Shown here: piece by piece, positions 32,665 through 42,285 of the stretch
Numbering within the stretch: position 1 is the first letter of the stretch
Layout: every line of letters begins with the position of its first letter
Program-made: the position numbers and the translations under genes
Assembly: GCF_003058085.1 (NCBI RefSeq)
Contig: NZ_QBUD01000015.1
Span: 1 to 64,000 of the forward strand
DNA: 64,000 nucleotides
Source of the DNA: Yoonia sediminilitoris
GTDB lineage: Bacteria; Pseudomonadota; Alphaproteobacteria; Rhodobacterales; Rhodobacteraceae
Direction: 5' to 3'
Notes under the pieces: generated by a model
What the model was told of the DNA's origin: nothing
Databases searched by the model: none
The model's input: the letters and a program-made list of their open reading frames with translations, nothing else

Positions 32665-35430
32665 CTATTCGGCGGCCACTGTCACGATCTTTTCGACCTT
32701 CACGGCGGCAAACTTGAACTCCGGAATTTTCCCGAAAGGGTCAATTGCCGGGTTGGTCAAGACGTTTGCAGCCGCTTCCACATAGGCAAAAGGCACAAAA
32801 ACCATATCCGGCGCCACCGCGCGGTCTGCGCGCGCCATAATCTCGATACTGCCGCGGCGCGTCGTCAGGCGCACCATGTCCCCCGGTGCCACGTCAAGCG
32901 CACGCAAGGTTGACGGGTGCAGCGAACAGTTTGCTTCCGGCTCGACCGCATCAAGCACCTTGGACCGACGGGTCATCGACCCGGTGTGCCAATGTTCCAA
33001 CTGACGGCCAGTAGTCATGATCATCGGGTAATCATCATTGGGCGCTTCATCCGGTGGGATAACGCTGGCAGGGGTAAAGCGCGCCCGGCCATTTTGGCGC
33101 GGGAAGCCGTCGCCAAAGACAATTGGCTGGCCGGGGTCCTCTGGCGACAATGACGGATAGGTCACCGCATTCTGCGCCTCCAGACGGTCCCAAGTGATAT
33201 TGCTGAGCGATTTCATCAGCTTGGTCATTTCGCCGAACACATCGGAAGGATGGGTGTAAGTCCACGGCAGTCCAAGCCGCTTTGCCAGTTCGACGGTGAT
33301 CCACCAGTCTTCTTTTGCATCGCCGGGTGGCGGGACGGCGGGGCGGCCCATCTGCACCTGTCGGTTGGTGTTGGTCACTGTGCCGGTCTTTTCGGCAAAT
33401 GCGCTCGCTGGCAGAATCACATCGGCATAGTTCGCCGTCTCAGTGATAAAGATATCCTGCACGACCAGATGGCGCAGCTTTGCCAAGGCGTCGCGGGCGT
33501 GTTCAACATCGGGGTCGGACATGGCCGGGTTTTCGCCAAGGATATACATGCCCTGAATATCGCCCGCATGCACCGCATCCAGAATTTCAGTCACGGTCAG
33601 GCCCTTTTCAGGGTTCAACTCCCCCTGATCCCAGATCTCGTGAAAGGCGTTGCGCACACCCTCGTCACCGACAGGCTGATAGTCGGGCAAAAACATCGGG
33701 ACGAGCCCCGCATCCGACGCGCCCTGCACATTATTTTGCCCGCGCAGTGGGTGCAGGCCCGTGCCGGGGCGACCAACCTGGCCCGTCATCAGCGCCAGAC
33801 TAATCAGACAGCGCGAATTATCCGTGCCGTGAATATGCTGGGACACACCCATGCCCCAAAAGATCATCGCGGATTTGGCGCCAGCAAATGTGCGGGCGAC
33901 TTCGCGCAATTCGGCAGCGGGAATGCCGCAAATGCCTTCCATCTTTTCGGGGGTGAAATCCGCAAGATGCGCCTTCTCCGCCTCCCAGTTTTCGGTATAG
34001 GCCGCGATATACTGCCGGTCGTACAGCTCTTCCTCGACAATCGTATGCATGATCGCATTCAGCATCGACACATCCGCGCCGGGTCGGAATTGCAGCATAT
34101 GGGCCGCAAACCGTTTGAGCGCCTGACCGCGCGGGTCCATGACAATCAGTTTGCCACCGCGTTTCGTGAACTGCTTGAAATAGGTCGCGGCAACCGGATG
34201 GTTTTCAATCGGATTCGCCCCGATCACGATGGCGACATCGGCATTCTCGATCTCGTTGAATGTCGCCGTAACCGCACCGGACCCCACATTTTCGATCAGC
34301 GCCGAAACAGATGACGCATGACACAACCGCGTGCAGTGATCGACGTTGTTATGACCAAAGCCCTGACGGATCAGCTTTTGAAACAGGTACGCCTCTTCGT
34401 TGGTGCATTTGGCAGAGCCAAAGCCAGCCACACCTGCCCCGCCAATATCCTTCAGGCCAGAGGCCGCAGCATCAAGCGCCTCTTCCCAAGTCGCTTCGCG
34501 GAAATGGGTCTGCCAGTTGGCGGGATCGACATTCAACCCTTTGGCGGGCGCATCGTCACGGCGGATCAGCGGTTTTGTCAGCCGATGCTCATGATGGATA
34601 TAGTCAAAGCCAAAACGCCCTTTGACGCACAAACGCCCCTGATTTGCCGGGCCGTTGATACCTTCGACAAACTTGACCTTGTTATCCTTGATCTTGAGAG
34701 ACACCTGACAGCCGACGCCGCAAAACGGACAGACGCTTTCGACTTCGCTGTCGTAATCCTTTGTATCGCCCTGCTGGTTTTCGTCGGTGACAGTCGCGGG
34801 CAGTAGCGCGCCGGTCGGGCAAGCCTGCACACATTCGCCGCAAGCCACGCAAGAAGACATGCCCATCGGGTCATCCATATCGAACACCGGATAGGCCTGA
34901 TGGCCCCGCCCGGCCATGCCGATCACATCGTTGACCTGCACTTCACGGCAGGCACGTACGCACAAACCACATTGGATGCAGGCATCAAGGTTCACCGACA
35001 TCGCGACGTGGCTGTCATCAAGCAACGGAATATGGTCACTATCCATGGTTGGGAACCGGCTTTCGCTCACTTCCTGACTGGCGGCCATGTCCCACAGATG
35101 TGACGACCGGTCATGCGCCGCGGCCTGTTCGGGTTGATCGGCAACCAGAAGCTCCATCACCATCTTTCGCGCCTGTTTCTCGCGCGGCTGGTTGGTGGTG
35201 ACGACCATGCCTTCGCTGGGTTCGCGGATGCACGAGGCGGCAAGCGTGCGTTCGCCTTCGATTGCAACCATACAGGCCCGGCAATTGCCGTCAGACCGGT
35301 AACCCGGTTGCGGCTTGTGGCACAAATGCGGGATCACAAGACCCCGCCCATTGGCCACGTCCCAGATCGACTCACCGGGCTGGGCGGTAACAGATTGACC
35401 ATCAAGAGTGAACCGAACCAAGTCTGACAT
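32665..35430 (-). CDS. molybdenum-dependent formate dehydrogenase, alpha subunit (orphan)
   Basis: 921 residues. The N-terminal [2Fe-2S] domain has C37, C50, C53 and C67. Two ferredoxin-type [4Fe-4S] motifs follow at about 151-161 and 194-204. The Mo-bis-MGD domain has its own cluster (C234, C237, C241, C268), and the active-site motif HCTRLCHASS carries C370-H371, cysteine where E. coli FdhF has selenocysteine. The C-terminal region is the molybdopterin-dinucleotide-binding domain. It matches FdsA, the catalytic subunit of NAD-linked formate dehydrogenase, which oxidises formate to CO2. The partner genes (fdsG, fdsB, fdsD, fdhD) are not adjacent, so electron transfer needs subunits encoded elsewhere. 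Its downstream neighbour is convergent. Confidence 0.92.
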   Translation of the reverse strand: MSDLVRFTLDGQSVTAQPGESIWDVANGRGLVIPHLCHKPQPGYRSDGNCRACMVAIEGERTLAASCIREPSEGMVVTTNQPREKQARKMVMELLVADQPEQAAAHDRSSHLWDMAASQEVSESRFPTMDSDHIPLLDDSHVAMSVNLDACIQCGLCVRACREVQVNDVIGMAGRGHQAYPVFDMDDPMGMSSCVACGECVQACPTGALLPATVTDENQQGDTKDYDSEVESVCPFCGVGCQVSLKIKDNKVKFVEGINGPANQGRLCVKGRFGFDYIHHEHRLTKPLIRRDDAPAKGLNVDPANWQTHFREATWEEALDAAASGLKDIGGAGVAGFGSAKCTNEEAYLFQKLIRQGFGHNNVDHCTRLCHASSVSALIENVGSGAVTATFNEIENADVAIVIGANPIENHPVAATYFKQFTKRGGKLIVMDPRGQALKRFAAHMLQFRPGADVSMLNAIMHTIVEEELYDRQYIAAYTENWEAEKAHLADFTPEKMEGICGIPAAELREVARTFAGAKSAMIFWGMGVSQHIHGTDNSRCLISLALMTGQVGRPGTGLHPLRGQNNVQGASDAGLVPMFLPDYQPVGDEGVRNAFHEIWDQGELNPEKGLTVTEILDAVHAGDIQGMYILGENPAMSDPDVEHARDALAKLRHLVVQDIFITETANYADVILPASAFAEKTGTVTNTNRQVQMGRPAVPPPGDAKEDWWITVELAKRLGLPWTYTHPSDVFGEMTKLMKSLSNITWDRLEAQNAVTYPSLSPEDPGQPIVFGDGFPRQNGRARFTPASVIPPDEAPNDDYPMIMTTGRQLEHWHTGSMTRRSKVLDAVEPEANCSLHPSTLRALDVAPGDMVRLTTRRGSIEIMARADRAVAPDMVFVPFAYVEAAANVLTNPAIDPFGKIPEFKFAAVKVEKIVTVAAE

Positions 35431-35559
35431 GGGGAAACCTCCGCAAATTTAGCGCCAACATAGCGTCGCTTCATTCTTGCGGAAGGGCTACCACGACTTA
35501 AGTCCCTTCATTTGCGCCACGCGGGATTTCCGATGGGCAACTCTTGCGTCCGATAAAAG

Positions 35560-35593
35560 AAAAACCCCGCGACCAGAGGCGACGGGGTTTTTT
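35560..35593 (-). terminator. rho-independent terminator of clpA
   Basis: 10-bp stem AAAAACCCCG / CGGGGTTTTT with a loop of about 13 bases, 23 bases after the clpA stop. The stem ends in A/T tracts on both sides, so it could work in both directions. Confidence 0.85.
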
Positions 35594-35615
35594 CATTTCA
35601 AAAGTCTGTCCGAGA

Positions 35616-37940
35616 TCAGTCAGCCGTCAACAATGGCGGCTTGTCACCCTTGTCGGTGATTTTGCCTTGCTCCGGGGCCTCATAGCGCAGGTCCAACTCA
35701 CCTTTCTTGACACCAACCTTGACGATCCCGCCCTTGACAAGCTTGCCGAACAGCAACTCTTCGGCGAGCGGCTTTTTGATGTTTTCCTGAATGACGCGGC
35801 CCAGTGGACGCGCACCCATTTTCTCATCATAGCCTTTTTCAGCCAGCCATTCGGCGGCAGCATTCGTCAGTTCGATATGCACATTGCGGTCGATCAACTG
35901 CGCCTCAAGCTGAAGCACAAACTTCTCGACGACCTGCATGATGACCGGTTTCGGCAATGCGCCAAAGCTGATGATCGCATCCAGACGGTTCCGGAATTCA
36001 GGCGTGAAGGTCCGCTCGATCGCGGCAGTGTCTTCACCTGTCCGGCTTTCGCGGCCAAAGCCCATCGCGTTCTTGGACATTTCAGCAGCACCCGCGTTGG
36101 AAGTCATGATGATGATGACATTGCGGAAGTCCGTCGTCCGACCGTTATGATCGGTCAATTTGCCATGGTCCATGACCTGCAACAGGATGTTGTAGACGTC
36201 AGGATGCGCCTTTTCCATTTCGTCCAACAGCAGCACACAATGCGGGTTCTGATCGACGCCGTCAGTCAGCATACCACCCTGATCGAATCCGACATAACCG
36301 GGAGGAGCACCAATCAGGCGGCTGACTGCGTGCTTCTCCATGTATTCGGACATGTCAAAGCGCAACAATTCAACGCCCAGTGTATCCGCCAATTGCTTGG
36401 CCACTTCGGTTTTACCCACACCGGTCGGCCCTGCGAACAGGTAATTGCCAATCGGCTTTTCAGGCTCACGCAATCCGGCACGCGCCAGTTTGATCGCGGA
36501 TGACAATGCTTCTATCGCCGTGTCCTGACCGAAGACAACGCGCTTGAGAGACTTCTCAAGATCCTTGAGCACCTCTGCATCGTCTTTCGACACGTTCTTG
36601 GGCGGTATCCGCGCAATCTTGGCGACGACATTTTCAATGTCCTTGGCGCCAATCGTCTTGCGACGTTTCGATTCGGCAACCAGATGTTGTGCGGCACCCG
36701 CCTCATCAATCACGTCGATAGCCTTGTCCGGCAGTTTCCGGTCGTTGATGTAACGCGCAGACAATTCCACCGCGGACTTGATCGCGTCCGCTGTATATTT
36801 GATGTGGTGATGCTCTTCGAAATAGGGCTTTAGGCCCTGCAAAATCTTGATGCTGTCAGGAACTGACGGTTCGGTCACATCAATTTTCTGGAAACGGCGC
36901 GACAAGGCGCGGTCCTTTTCAAAGTGCTGGCGGAACTCTTTATAAGTCGTAGAGCCCATGCAGCGCAGCTTGCCGCCCTGCAACGCAGGTTTCAGCAGGT
37001 TGGACGCATCCATCGCACCCCCAGAGGTCGCACCAGCACCAATCACCGTGTGAATCTCATCGATGAACAGCACCGCATCGGGGTGATCTTCCATCTCTGA
37101 CATCACGGCTTTCAGACGTTCCTCAAAATCACCGCGATAGCGGGTGCCTGCCAGCAACGCGCCCATGTCCAGCGAATAAATCGTGGCTTTAGACAAGACC
37201 TCAGGTGTCTCACCATTCACGATCTTAAAGGCCAGACCTTCGGCAATGGCGGTCTTACCAACACCGGGGTCACCCACCAAAAGCGGGTTGTTCTTGCGGC
37301 GGCGGCACAGCACCTGAATGCAGCGTTCAACCTCGTGGGCACGACCAATCAGCGGATCAACATCACCCTTCGAGGCTTTTGCATTCAGATCCACACAATA
37401 TTTCGACAGTGCGCTTTCCTTTTCTTCGCCATCACCGGCCGAGATTGTCTCGCTCTCGTCGGATGACCCGGTCACGGGGCGCTGTTCGCCGAATGCAGGG
37501 TCCTTGGCGACACCATGCGCGATGAAATTCACTGCGTCATAACGGGTCATGTCCTGTTCTTGCAGGAAATAAGCCGCATTGCTTTCGCGTTCGGCAAAGA
37601 TCGCGACAAGCACGTTCGCGCCGGTCACTTCCGACCTGCCGGATGACTGCACATGAATCGCAGCACGCTGGATAACGCGCTGGAAAGCCGCCGTCGGGAC
37701 AGCTTCAGAGCCTTCCACATCAGTGATCAGCGTTGACAGATCATCCTCGATGAAATCTTCCAAATCCTTGCGCAAATCGTCCAGATTCACCGCACACGCG
37801 CGCATCACGCGGGCGGCATCCGGTTCGTCGATCAGGGCCAAAAGCAAATGCTCCAACGTGGCAAGTTCATGCTTGCGCGCATTTGCTAGGGCAAGTGCCC
37901 CATGAATGGACTGCTCTAGTGTAGTCGAAAATGATGGCAC
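35616..37940 (-). CDS. clpA: ClpA, ATPase subunit of the ClpAP protease
   Basis: 774 residues from a GTG start at 37940, with AAGGAG upstream. Clp-N domain to about 145, AAA-1 with Walker [10 protein letters not shown], and AAA-2 with Walker [10 protein letters not shown]. The long middle domain of ClpB is missing, which identifies ClpA. The loop with the IGF tripeptide that docks to ClpP appears as a variant near the end of AAA-2 (NAMGFG region). It unfolds proteins for ClpP. No clpS adaptor gene lies in the usual place just upstream. A short inverted repeat AGGATTGG / CCAATCCT (37967-37989) sits in its 5' region. Confidence 0.95.
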   Translation of the reverse strand: MPSFSTTLEQSIHGALALANARKHELATLEHLLLALIDEPDAARVMRACAVNLDDLRKDLEDFIEDDLSTLITDVEGSEAVPTAAFQRVIQRAAIHVQSSGRSEVTGANVLVAIFAERESNAAYFLQEQDMTRYDAVNFIAHGVAKDPAFGEQRPVTGSSDESETISAGDGEEKESALSKYCVDLNAKASKGDVDPLIGRAHEVERCIQVLCRRRKNNPLLVGDPGVGKTAIAEGLAFKIVNGETPEVLSKATIYSLDMGALLAGTRYRGDFEERLKAVMSEMEDHPDAVLFIDEIHTVIGAGATSGGAMDASNLLKPALQGGKLRCMGSTTYKEFRQHFEKDRALSRRFQKIDVTEPSVPDSIKILQGLKPYFEEHHHIKYTADAIKSAVELSARYINDRKLPDKAIDVIDEAGAAQHLVAESKRRKTIGAKDIENVVAKIARIPPKNVSKDDAEVLKDLEKSLKRVVFGQDTAIEALSSAIKLARAGLREPEKPIGNYLFAGPTGVGKTEVAKQLADTLGVELLRFDMSEYMEKHAVSRLIGAPPGYVGFDQGGMLTDGVDQNPHCVLLLDEMEKAHPDVYNILLQVMDHGKLTDHNGRTTDFRNVIIIMTSNAGAAEMSKNAMGFGRESRTGEDTAAIERTFTPEFRNRLDAIISFGALPKPVIMQVVEKFVLQLEAQLIDRNVHIELTNAAAEWLAEKGYDEKMGARPLGRVIQENIKKPLAEELLFGKLVKGGIVKVGVKKGELDLRYEAPEQGKITDKGDKPPLLTAD

Positions 37941-38131
37941 GATGTGTGCTCCTTCATATCGGGGGCAGGATTGGTTTCCGGCCAATCCTACCGTGGCCTC
38001 TTAATCTTAAGGTTTGGTTTTATCCCTAAACCTTCAAGGGGTTTTTTCTATTTTACCCTCACAAAAGTGTGGTGCGCCTGTGTTAGGCCTGATTTTTATC
38101 CACTGTTGGCAAGGCTTCCACAGTATCTTGG

Positions 38132-38908
38132 TCAAAATTTGTCCTTCCTTGCCCGAATCTCTGCAAACATTTGCACGTCTGATAAATCGGACAATCCCAG
38201 TGCCGCCTTGAAAGCGGGATCGTCAGCCCGCAGAAACGGATTTGTGCGGATTTCATCGGCAAGTATCGAAGGCACAGTTGCCAGCCCGGCAGACCTTGCC
38301 TTGTCGATTGCCGCTGATCTTAAGATAAGTTCCGCATTGCCCGGGTCAATAGACAAGGCAAACCGCGCGTTCGATTGGGTGTATTCATGCCCCGAGCAGA
38401 CCATCGTTTCGGGGGGCAGGGCGCGCAGCTTCTGCATACTTTGCCACATCTGCTCCGGCGTGCCTTCAAACAGGCGGCCACAGCCCAGCGCCATCAGGCT
38501 ATCGGCGGTAAAGACAAATTTGGGGCCCGGCATGTAATACGCAATATGCCCCACGGTATGGCCGGACACATCAAGCACATGGGTATCAACGCCGCAGACC
38601 TGAATGATATCACCTTCGTTGACCGACATATCAAGCGGTGGCAATCTATGTGCATCTGCGGCGGCGCCAATCACTCGCGCCCCGTCCCTCAGTTCTGCCA
38701 CCCCGTCGATGTGATCGTAATGGTGGTGGGTGATCAGGATATCGGTCAGCGCCCACCCCTTTGCGTCCAGCACAGCCTTGATCGGGGCTGCCTCCGGCGC
38801 ATCGATCAGGGCGGTATCACCTGTCACACTATTGTGCACCAGAAACGCATAGTTATCTGACAGGCACGGTACAGTGACCAACTCAAGCGGTACATTTTCG
38901 TTTGTCAT
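38132..38908 (-). CDS. gloB: hydroxyacylglutathione hydrolase (glyoxalase II)
   Basis: 258 residues from the ATG at 38908; the frame is open further upstream but lacks similarity there. Metallo-beta-lactamase fold with the dinuclear-metal motif THHHYDHIDG, further ligands in GHTVGHIAYY, the TADSLMALGCGRLFEGTPEQMW segment typical of glyoxalase II and the C-terminal SGHEYTQSNARFAL glutathione-binding helix region. It hydrolyses S-lactoylglutathione, the second step of methylglyoxal detoxification. It is divergent from the methyltransferase gene with about 60 bases between starts. Confidence 0.95.
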   Translation of the reverse strand: MTNENVPLELVTVPCLSDNYAFLVHNSVTGDTALIDAPEAAPIKAVLDAKGWALTDILITHHHYDHIDGVAELRDGARVIGAAADAHRLPPLDMSVNEGDIIQVCGVDTHVLDVSGHTVGHIAYYMPGPKFVFTADSLMALGCGRLFEGTPEQMWQSMQKLRALPPETMVCSGHEYTQSNARFALSIDPGNAELILRSAAIDKARSAGLATVPSILADEIRTNPFLRADDPAFKAALGLSDLSDVQMFAEIRARKDKF

Positions 38909-38971
38909 GGCAATCCGGTGTTCTGTTGCTATTCTTAAAACATAGCTTTGCTGAACGGAGATCAAATCACA

Positions 38972-39727
38972 ATGCACCTTGATGTGCTTGATCTGCAAAA
39001 ATTCTACTACCGGAGCGCCTTGGGGCGCGCCGCGCAAAAGGTGATCAGGGATGAACTGGTTTCGGTCTGGCCCGAAGCGAAAGGGCAGATGGTGGTCGGA
39101 TTCGGCTTTGCGGTGCCCCTGCTGCGCCCCTTCCTGAAGGATGCGCGGCGGGTGATCGGCCTCATGCCCGGCCCGCAAGGGGTGATGCCATGGCCACCCG
39201 AAGGGCAAAATCACAGCGTTCTTTGCGAAGACACGCTCTGGCCGATCGAGACCGGTCACGTGGACAAGCTGGTGTTGCTGCACGGGCTTGAAACCACCGA
39301 ACAGCCCTCTGCGCTGCTGGAAGAGGTATGGCGCGTGCTGGGCCCCGGCGGCAGGGCGGTCTTTATCGTGCCAAACCGCGCCGGTATCTGGTCACGGTCG
39401 GACGCAACGCCTTTCGGCTACGGGCGGCCCTATTCGCTTGGCCAGCTCGAAGCACAATTGCGCAAGCATCGCTTTGTAACCCAACGCACGCTATCCGCAC
39501 TTTATCAGCCGCCATCGTCACGCAGGCTCTGGCGCAAATCCGCGAGCCTGCTGGAAAAGGTCGGGCACAACCTGCCATTTTTTGCCGCAGGAGGCGTGCT
39601 GATGGTTGAGGTCAGCAAACAAGTCGCGGCGCCAACGCGGCCCGGTCTGGGCGAAGCTGTCAAGCGCCCGCTCAAGGCGCTTGAAGGGATCGCGGGCGCG
39701 AAAAAACCAAAGCCCGAGACTGCCTAG
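38972..39727 (+). CDS. class I SAM-dependent methyltransferase, substrate unknown
   Basis: 251 residues from the ATG at 38972, with GGAG 11 bases upstream; a TTG at 38948 is the alternative. The Rossmann-like methyltransferase core is visible in [15 protein letters not shown] (a degenerate motif I), [39 protein letters not shown] and a C-terminal strand [11 protein letters not shown]. The glycine-rich SAM loop is poorer than in typical members. It is divergent from gloB, an arrangement I believe is common in Rhodobacterales, and the substrate is not known. The C-terminal tail ([19 protein letters not shown]) is basic. Confidence 0.8.
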   Translation: MHLDVLDLQKFYYRSALGRAAQKVIRDELVSVWPEAKGQMVVGFGFAVPLLRPFLKDARRVIGLMPGPQGVMPWPPEGQNHSVLCEDTLWPIETGHVDKLVLLHGLETTEQPSALLEEVWRVLGPGGRAVFIVPNRAGIWSRSDATPFGYGRPYSLGQLEAQLRKHRFVTQRTLSALYQPPSSRRLWRKSASLLEKVGHNLPFFAAGGVLMVEVSKQVAAPTRPGLGEAVKRPLKALEGIAGAKKPKPETA

Positions 39728-39832
39728 CCGCCTGCTGCCAGCACCGAAATCATTGGCAGGGTCGGTTTCCAATCCAACTTCTGACCCGACATTTCGCTCG
39801 CGCACAGGCCCTGCATCGCCTATTGCAAACAC

Positions 39833-40939
39833 ATGACACAGCCGTTTGAAATCTATCTGACCGCCACGCCCGGTCTGGAAAAAGCACTACTTGCCGAGGC
39901 GTTGGAGAATGGTTTCAACGATGCCGCCCTCACCCAGGGCGGCGTGACCATCACCGGCGGATGGGAGGACGTGTGGCGCGCCAACCTGACCATGCGCGGG
40001 GCGACACGGGTGCTGGCACGGGTCGGCAGTTTTATGGCCTTCCATCTGGCGCAACTGGACAAGCGGGCGCGCAAATTCCCGTGGGGCGACACCCTGCGCA
40101 CCGATGTTCCGGTTCGGGTCGAAGTCAGCACCTCCAGAAAGTCCAAGATCTACCACGCAGGCGCCGCCACCCAGCGGATTGAAACCGCATTACAGGCGCA
40201 AGGTTATCAGATTAGCGCCGACGCCGCGTTGGTCATCAAAGCGCGCATCGACGACAACCGCGTGACGATCAGCCTCGATACCTCCGGCGAAAGCCTGCAC
40301 AAACGCGGCCACAAGGAAGCGGTGGGCAAAGCCCCGATGCGCGAAACGCTTGCCAGCCTGTTTCTGCGTGAATGTGGCTATGACGGGACCACGCCGGTTC
40401 TGGATCCGATGTGCGGCTCCGGCACCTTCCTGATCGAAGCCGCGGAAATGGCGGCGGGCCTGCACCCCGGGCGCACCCGCAGCTTTACGTTCGAACAACT
40501 GTCCAGCTTTGATGCGGACACGTGGGGCAAGATGCGGCAAACGACAACGCCGCGCAGCACCTCAGCGCACTTCTACGGCAGCGACCGCGACGCAGGGGCA
40601 GTACGGATGAGCCGGACTAACGCCGAACGCGCAGGCGTCGCAGACCTGATCACATTCGAAAACCTCAGCGCGTCCGACATCCAGCGCCCCGCAGGGCCAC
40701 CCGGCCTGATCATCTGCAACCCGCCCTACGGTGGGCGGATCGGCAATCCGAAACTGCTCTATGGTCTCTACGCAAGTCTTGGCGAAACCCTGCGCGCCCG
40801 TTTCAGCGGCTGGCGGGTCGGGATCATCACCAGCGACGCAGGACTGGCCAAAGCCACCGGCCTGCCCTTCAAGCCCAAGGGCGCACCGATCCCGCACGGG
40901 GGATTGAAAGTGTGGTTATTCCAGACAGAACCGCTCTGA
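39833..40939 (+). CDS. THUMP-domain class I SAM-dependent RNA methyltransferase
   Basis: 368 residues. N-terminal THUMP-like region (about 1-160, TPGLEKALLAEALENGF...KIYHAGAATQRI), then the RlmL/UPF0020-type methyltransferase domain with DPMCGSGTFLIEAAEMA (motif I) and CNPPYGGRIGNPK (motif IV, NPPY). Such enzymes make N2-methylguanosine in 23S rRNA or tRNA. It most resembles the single-domain RlmL-like proteins of alphaproteobacteria, shorter than E. coli RlmKL. The start at 39833 lies 105 bases after the previous gene, and I saw no terminator between. Confidence 0.9.
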   Translation: MTQPFEIYLTATPGLEKALLAEALENGFNDAALTQGGVTITGGWEDVWRANLTMRGATRVLARVGSFMAFHLAQLDKRARKFPWGDTLRTDVPVRVEVSTSRKSKIYHAGAATQRIETALQAQGYQISADAALVIKARIDDNRVTISLDTSGESLHKRGHKEAVGKAPMRETLASLFLRECGYDGTTPVLDPMCGSGTFLIEAAEMAAGLHPGRTRSFTFEQLSSFDADTWGKMRQTTTPRSTSAHFYGSDRDAGAVRMSRTNAERAGVADLITFENLSASDIQRPAGPPGLIICNPPYGGRIGNPKLLYGLYASLGETLRARFSGWRVGIITSDAGLAKATGLPFKPKGAPIPHGGLKVWLFQTEPL

Positions 40940-41038
40940 CACATTCTTCGGCGCGGGAGAGAGTGCAGAAACTGCGATGCAGACCGTGGGAAGTGTCCTG
41001 CCCCGTCAAAACCGATGCACGCCCTATTGACTTTGACC

Positions 41039-41951
41039 CTATCGGCCCACGGCAAAAACACCAATTTCGTTAAAGTCATCGCCAATGCCGCCGACATCTT
41101 GAACGTAGTCGTGATCGATATCGACAATGCCCACCGCTTCGGGCGCGCCGTCGCCGCCAAACAGGATATCCCATCCGCCTTGCAACCTGTCACCACCTTC
41201 CGGGACAGCGCTTGACTGCGCCAGTTTTCCGCCTTCGGTGATGCCGCCTGCAACAGAGGCGCCATTGGCAAAATTCAAGGCACCAAGGCGCACATCATCA
41301 AGTTCACCCGCGCGGCTGCCATTCGCTGTAAGAAAACGTGTCCGGTTGGTGATATCGCCTGCGGCAGTCCCGTCAGCGAAATCAACATCAATCTTCACCG
41401 TCCCTGCAATATAGGACTCGGTCAGTCGGTCATTGGTGGTTCTACGCAAGAACCCGGCATAATCACCGTTGTAGGTCGCTGTCCCGGTCAACGGCATCGT
41501 GCCCCCGTCCGAGAAACGCTGCGCATCATAGGCGTCCAGATGATCGGGTGGGGTATCGGCATGATGCAGAATGCGCGCGGCGGTCGCATCGCCCTCAGCT
41601 TCGAACAACACAATCCGCCCGTCATCCAGAAACAAAGGCGGTAAGAACTCATAGATTCCAACATAGGCCTCAAAGCCGGGAACATCGCGGGATTCGACCC
41701 GATTAAGCCTTTGCACCGCCCGGATTTGGCCCCCAAGGGTCAGGTCATAGACAGGATCGACAATGCGGATGTCCAAGCCACCCACTGTATCCGTCTCGAC
41801 CGTCTTAGGCGTGTCTGACTGGCGCGAAATGGCGGCAAAAGATGCAGTACCCACCCGGTCTTCCGAATTGCCGCCGCTGACATCAGAGTCACCCCCACCG
41901 CAGGCTGCAAGAAGTGGAAAAATGAGCCCGACAGCAAAAAGTTATTCTCAT
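41039..41951 (-). pseudogene. lipoprotein gene (TbpB-like barrel, copy 3) with a frameshift in the signal sequence
   Basis: Read from the ATG at 41951 (AAGG upstream) the frame goes out after five codons at a T5 run (A5 on the plus strand, 41936-41940). Removing one T gives MRITFAVGLIFPLLAACGGG, a complete lipoprotein signal with lipobox LLAAC, running straight into the long open frame that ends at 41039. The rest has the family pattern ATYNGDYAGFLRRT, IDVDFADGTAAGDI and DRLQGGWDILFGG. As sequenced, translation could only begin at an internal GTG at 41854, without a signal. Explanations: real loss of function, phase variation or slippage in the run, or a sequencing error. Confidence 0.75.
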
Positions 41952-42285
41952 CACAATCTACCTTCAATAAAAAACTTATGAAATTAGGGCCAACGCTAGA
42001 GGAATACGCCGTCCGTGTCATTAAAGAGCAAGAACGGGCGGGCAACTGACCGGCGCGGCATCAGCCTCCATCGTCTCGGGTGGTGCAAGGCGCACGGCGT
42101 ATATTGCACAACACCATGGCATGATCGGTAACAGAAAAATTGTCCTATCATGTCAATCATCCACGACGATCAACCCGAACGCAAAAAGTAGCACGCAGGC
42201 AAATTGGCGTTGGCAGATGGCACCCTTGTTCGTACATCACACCGTATGTACGCAATATTTGCGCTGTCTGTACGCCGAATTGACG
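41952..42285. other. intergenic stretch between the frameshifted lipoprotein gene and dxs
   Basis: No supported gene. It contains the candidate promoter region of the lipoprotein gene and a perfect inverted repeat CGTACAT-N8-ATGTACG at 42231-42252, with a third partial copy of GTACG at about 42270. Base composition is AT-richer than the flanking genes. Confidence 0.4.
42231..42252. repeat. inverted repeat CGTACAT-N8-ATGTACG
   Basis: Two perfect 7-base arms with an 8-base spacer, followed 18 bases on by another GTACG. There is no T-run, so it is not a usual terminator. It may be an operator for the lipoprotein gene about 280 bases downstream. Confidence 0.4.

Noticed and set aside
34315..34340. 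Possible selenocysteine in the formate dehydrogenase active site
   Set aside because: The active-site codon is an ordinary cysteine codon (HCTRLCH) and no in-frame TGA is present in the gene.
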